In this document: positions 60,866 through 64,000 of the stretch, in pieces | How positions within the stretch are numbered: position 1 is the stretch's first letter | Layout: every line of letters begins with the position of its first letter | Assembly (NCBI RefSeq): GCF_014197795.1 | Contig: NZ_JACIGI010000014.1 | Location: forward strand, 1-64,000 | Direction of reading: 5' to 3' | Source of the DNA: Roseospira goensis | GTDB lineage: Bacteria; Pseudomonadota; Alphaproteobacteria; Rhodospirillales; Rhodospirillaceae | Length of the DNA: 64,000 bases | Notes under the pieces: generated by a model | What the model saw: only the letters and a program-made list of their open reading frames with translations | Told to the model about the DNA's origin: nothing | Databases searched by the model: none | Made by a program: the position numbers and the translations under genes

Positions 60866-63800
60866 ATGCCGACCGTGAGCAAGATCGCCTCCATCCTCAA
60901 GAGCGGCTGGTTCATCGGCCTGATCGGAACCCTGTTCCTCATCCTGCTGGTGTGGCTGCTCGGCCCCCTGATCGGCTTCGGCAGCGCCCGGCCGCTGGAA
61001 GGCATCGCCGCGCGCCTGCTGGTGTCCCTGATCCTGCTGGTGATCTGGGCCGGGTTCGTGGTCTGGGGCGTGCTGCGCCGACGCAAGCGCCAGGCGGCGC
61101 TGGTCGAGGGGGTGGCCGCGAACGCTGCCGCGGGGGGCGACGCCGGCCCGGAGGTGGAGGCGCTGCGCAAGGGGCTGGAGCGCGCCCTGGGCGAGTTGCA
61201 GCGCATGCGCCGCAAGGACGGCAAGAGCGGCCGTCAGTACCTGTACGAGCTGCCCTGGTACATGATCATCGGCCCGCCGGGGTCGGGCAAGACGACGGCG
61301 CTCTTGAACTCCGGCCTCGGCTTTCCGCTCGGCACCGACCCGCAACAGGCCAAGGTCTCGGGCGCCGGCGGCACCCGCAACTGCGACTGGTGGTTCACCG
61401 ACGAGGCCGTGCTGCTGGATACCGCCGGGCGCTACACCACCCAGGACTCCGACGCCGCCGTGGACGCGGCGGCTTGGGGCGGCTTTCTGGGCATCCTGCG
61501 CAAGGCGCGCCCGCGCCAGCCGGTCAACGGCCTGATCGTGGCGATCAGCGTGTCCGACATCCTGACCGCCTCGGAACAGGAGCGCCGCGCCCACGCCCTG
61601 TCGATCCGCAAGCGCATCGCCGAGCTGTACGACCAGCTCGGCCTCAGGCTGCCGGTCTACGTGCTGCTGACCAAGGTCGACCTGGTGGCCGGCTTCGTCG
61701 AGTTCTTCGCCGACATGCGGCGCGACGACCGCGCCCAGGTGTGGGGCATGACCTTCCCGTTCCGCGACCCCAAGCGCGATGAGGGGGCGGACCCGCTGGA
61801 CCTGTTCCCGGGCGAGTTCGACCTGCTGCTGGAGCGGCTGGAACAGCGGCGCGTCGACCGCTTGCACCAGGAGGACGACTACGCCCGCGCCGGCCTGATC
61901 GCCGGCTTCCCGCTCCAGGTGGCCTCGCTGCGCGAGCCGGTCATGCAGGTGCTGGAGGAGGCGTTCCGCGCCGGCCGCTACGAGGAGCCGGTGCTGCTGC
62001 GCGGTGTGTACTTCACCAGCGGCACCCAGGAAGGCACCCCCATCGACCGCGTCATGGCCGGGCTGGCCGGTCGCTTCGGCGTGCCGCCGGCGCGCTTCGG
62101 CGCCTTCCGGGGCCAGGGCCGCAGCTACTTCATCACCCGGCTGCTGCGCGAGGTGCTGTTCCAGGAGGCCGGCATGGTCGGCCGCAACCGCGCCGTGGAA
62201 CGCCGCCAGCGCCTGATCCGCGGCGGCGCCATCGCCGCCGCCGCCGTGGTGCTGCTGACGGCTGTCGGGCTGTGGACCTGGAGCACCATCGTCAACCTGG
62301 ACCTGATGGCGCGGGTGACGGACGGGCTGGCCCAGTACCGCACCCAGGTGGCGCAGATTATTCCAGGCGACGGCGAGACCATGGTCGTGGAGTCCTCCGA
62401 CCTGCTGCCGGTGCTGCCGCCGCTGGAGACGCTGCGCACCCTGCCGACCGGCTATGCGGAGAAGGACGCGCCGCGCCCGACCGGCTCCGGCTTCGGGCTC
62501 TACCAGGGCGACAAGCTGGCCCAGCAGACCCGCACCGCCTACCGCGAGGCCCTCAACAGCCTGCTGCTGCCGCGCCTGACCTACCGCCTGCGCGAGATGC
62601 TGGTGCAGGCCCAGGAGACCGAGGCGCTGTACGGCCTGCTCAAGATGTATCTGATGGTCGGCGGACAGGGACCGGTGAACCCCGCGCTGCTGCGCCAGTG
62701 GGCGCATTTCGATGCGACCCGGCGCTACCCGGGCGCGCGCAACGAGCCGGCGCGGACCGCCATCGACGGCCATGTCGCCGCGCTGACCGAGGCCACGCTG
62801 CGCACCATGCCGGTGGACGGCCCCCTGGTGCAGCGCACCCGCGAGATCCTGCAACGTCAGCCGCTGGCCGAACGGGCCTATGCCCTGATCCGCAACAGCC
62901 GCGCCGCCAAGGCGCTGCCCGAGTGGCGGGTGATCGACGCCGCCGGTCCGGCGGGCCGGCGCGTGTTCGTGCGCCGCTCCGGGGCCGGCCTCGACGAGGG
63001 CATCGACGGCTTCTACACCTACGACGGCTTCCACACGGTCTTCCTGCCGTCCCTGGTCGACGTGGCGCGCGAGGTGGCGTCCGAGAGCTGGGTTCTGGGC
63101 GCGGCCGCCACCCTGGACGACGCCCAGATCCGCCTGCTGGAGCGCGACCTCGCCGCGCTGTATATGGACGACTACGTGGCCGAGTGGGACGGCCTGCTGG
63201 GCGACATCGCTATCAAGCCGTTCGAGACCGCGAACGAGGCCACCGAGGTGCTGGCGATCCTGTCGGGCGCCAACTCGCCCCTGCGCAACGTCCTGTATGA
63301 GGCGGCGCAGCAGACCCGGCTCGCCCGGCCGGAGGCGGACGGCGGCATCAGCGGCGCCATTGCCGGCCTGACCGCCGGCGGCAGCGCCACCCAACAGGCC
63401 GAGACGGTGGAACAGGCCGCCAGCGAGGCCCGCCAGGTGACCCAGACCCTGGGCCTGGGCACCGGGGCGCTCTCGACCATCGAGCGGTTGGCCGGCATCT
63501 TCTCCGACACCAGCTTCACCGGTGGCGGGGGCGGCATCGGCGGCGGCCTGGGCTCCGGCGCCGCCAGCGAACGGGCGCTGCCGGGCCAGTTCGTCAACGA
63601 CCGCTTCCGTGCGCTGCACGAGTATGTGCTGGCGATGGATGGCGGCGCGCCACCTCTGGACGGAACCATCCGCCAGCTCGAGCAGGCCTACAACGAGCTG
63701 CGCCGGGTCGCCGACGGTGGCGGTAGCCTGGCCGCCATGACCGGCGTGGCCGGCGGCGGTGGCGGCGGTGGCGGCGTGGACGCCGTCCGGCGCCTGGAAG

Positions 63801-64000
63801 ACGAGGCCGCGCAGGTGCCGGCGCCGCTGGCCGGCTGGCTGGAGCACATCGCCTCGGGCGGTCAGTCGGTCGCGGTCAGCAGCACCCAGGAGACCCTCAA
63901 CGACGCCTGGACCGCCGATGTGCTGCCGCTGTGCCGTCAGGCCCTCCACAACCGCTATCCGTTCGCGTCCGGCAGCGGCAGCGACGTGGCCCTGGCCGAC
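60866..64000 (+). CDS. tssM: T6SS inner-membrane ATPase-like protein TssM (IcmF), partial
   Basis: 1045 residues are in the window and the frame is still open at its end; the family is usually 1100-1250 residues. Two N-terminal helices (GWFIGLIGTLFLILLVWLLGPLIG and LLVSLILLVIWAGFVVWGVL) precede a cytoplasmic NTPase domain with Walker A GPPGSGKT (136-143), DEAVLLDTAGRYTTQD and LLTKVDLVAGF. A third helix (about 453-475) leads to the large periplasmic part that contacts TssJ, including RLIRNSRAAKALPEW-type and poly-Gly regions near the end. Start ATG 60866 (a GTG at 60875 is possible). It spans the envelope and ties TssL to TssJ. Confidence 0.93.
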   Translation, partial: MPTVSKIASILKSGWFIGLIGTLFLILLVWLLGPLIGFGSARPLEGIAARLLVSLILLVIWAGFVVWGVLRRRKRQAALVEGVAANAAAGGDAGPEVEALRKGLERALGELQRMRRKDGKSGRQYLYELPWYMIIGPPGSGKTTALLNSGLGFPLGTDPQQAKVSGAGGTRNCDWWFTDEAVLLDTAGRYTTQDSDAAVDAAAWGGFLGILRKARPRQPVNGLIVAISVSDILTASEQERRAHALSIRKRIAELYDQLGLRLPVYVLLTKVDLVAGFVEFFADMRRDDRAQVWGMTFPFRDPKRDEGADPLDLFPGEFDLLLERLEQRRVDRLHQEDDYARAGLIAGFPLQVASLREPVMQVLEEAFRAGRYEEPVLLRGVYFTSGTQEGTPIDRVMAGLAGRFGVPPARFGAFRGQGRSYFITRLLREVLFQEAGMVGRNRAVERRQRLIRGGAIAAAAVVLLTAVGLWTWSTIVNLDLMARVTDGLAQYRTQVAQIIPGDGETMVVESSDLLPVLPPLETLRTLPTGYAEKDAPRPTGSGFGLYQGDKLAQQTRTAYREALNSLLLPRLTYRLREMLVQAQETEALYGLLKMYLMVGGQGPVNPALLRQWAHFDATRRYPGARNEPARTAIDGHVAALTEATLRTMPVDGPLVQRTREILQRQPLAERAYALIRNSRAAKALPEWRVIDAAGPAGRRVFVRRSGAGLDEGIDGFYTYDGFHTVFLPSLVDVAREVASESWVLGAAATLDDAQIRLLERDLAALYMDDYVAEWDGLLGDIAIKPFETANEATEVLAILSGANSPLRNVLYEAAQQTRLARPEADGGISGAIAGLTAGGSATQQAETVEQAASEARQVTQTLGLGTGALSTIERLAGIFSDTSFTGGGGGIGGGLGSGAASERALPGQFVNDRFRALHEYVLAMDGGAPPLDGTIRQLEQAYNELRRVADGGGSLAAMTGVAGGGGGGGGVDAVRRLEDEAAQVPAPLAGWLEHIASGGQSVAVSSTQETLNDAWTADVLPLCRQALHNRYPFASGSGSDVALAD

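Noticed and set aside
60299-63949. 1216-residue antisense frame opposite tssL and tssM
   Set aside because: Same mirror-frame effect; the sense strand encodes clear TssL and TssM motifs.

Overview
The window is very G+C-rich and comes from an alphaproteobacterium, most likely a Rhodospirillales/Rhodospirillaceae-type genome. Pointers are an Irr-type Fur regulator with a triple-His motif, an RpoH sigma factor, a SAM-II riboswitch ahead of metZ, the carA / yqeY-dnaG-rpoD neighbourhood and an IalB-family protein. The species cannot be fixed from sequence reading alone.

Layout. (1) 1-7130: the right end of a decayed prophage or integrative element abutting the 3' end of a tRNA-Phe gene. It holds a large phage protein with repeated LFDDLIP motifs (frameshifted near its C-terminus), two small phage-type genes, an ASCH-domain gene, a cytosine methyltransferase that has lost its catalytic middle, a small HTH protein and an integrase that has lost its catalytic tyrosine. 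(2) 7200-21000: housekeeping and accessory chromosome: YqaA and DMT membrane proteins, rpoH with a structured upstream transcript, irr, a nitronate-monooxygenase-like enzyme, GDPD, an HCCA isomerase, a WecA/MraY-like transferase, elbB, lrgAB and the ycjX-ycjF pair. (3) 21.2-21.8 kb: eight tandem copies of a 75-bp double-hairpin unit. (4) 22-38 kb: metabolism and transport: nitroreductase, ynjCD-like ABC transporter, riboswitch-controlled metZ, UspA, a CBS protein, nikR, serC, serA, an amidase, a DjlA-like cochaperone, a BASS transporter and the carA-creA-proX operon. (5) 38.7-43.7 kb: the macromolecular synthesis block yqeY-dnaG-rpoD followed by a CAU tRNA. (6) 43.8-48.7 kb: small accessory genes. 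(7) 49.06-64.0 kb: a type VI secretion (T6SS) operon clpV-hcp-vgrG-(DUF6931-like)-tagH-tssJ-tssK-tssL-tssM, with tssM running off the window.

Co-operation. TssJ, TssL and TssM form the membrane complex, TssK docks the baseplate to it, Hcp and VgrG form the expelled tube and spike, ClpV recycles the sheath (tssB/C are not in the window) and TagH probably scaffolds or gates assembly. serC and serA are two steps of serine synthesis. MetZ makes homocysteine and is probably repressed by SAM. carA sits beside the primase/sigma operon, as in many alphaproteobacteria.

Non-coding structure is unusually rich. There are at least three classes of dispersed palindromes: the double hairpin of copies A-D, the 75-bp unit with one solo copy after rpoD, and hairpins sharing a TCGAAATCGG core. 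Many spacers also carry a private short tandem repeat of 9-27 bp.
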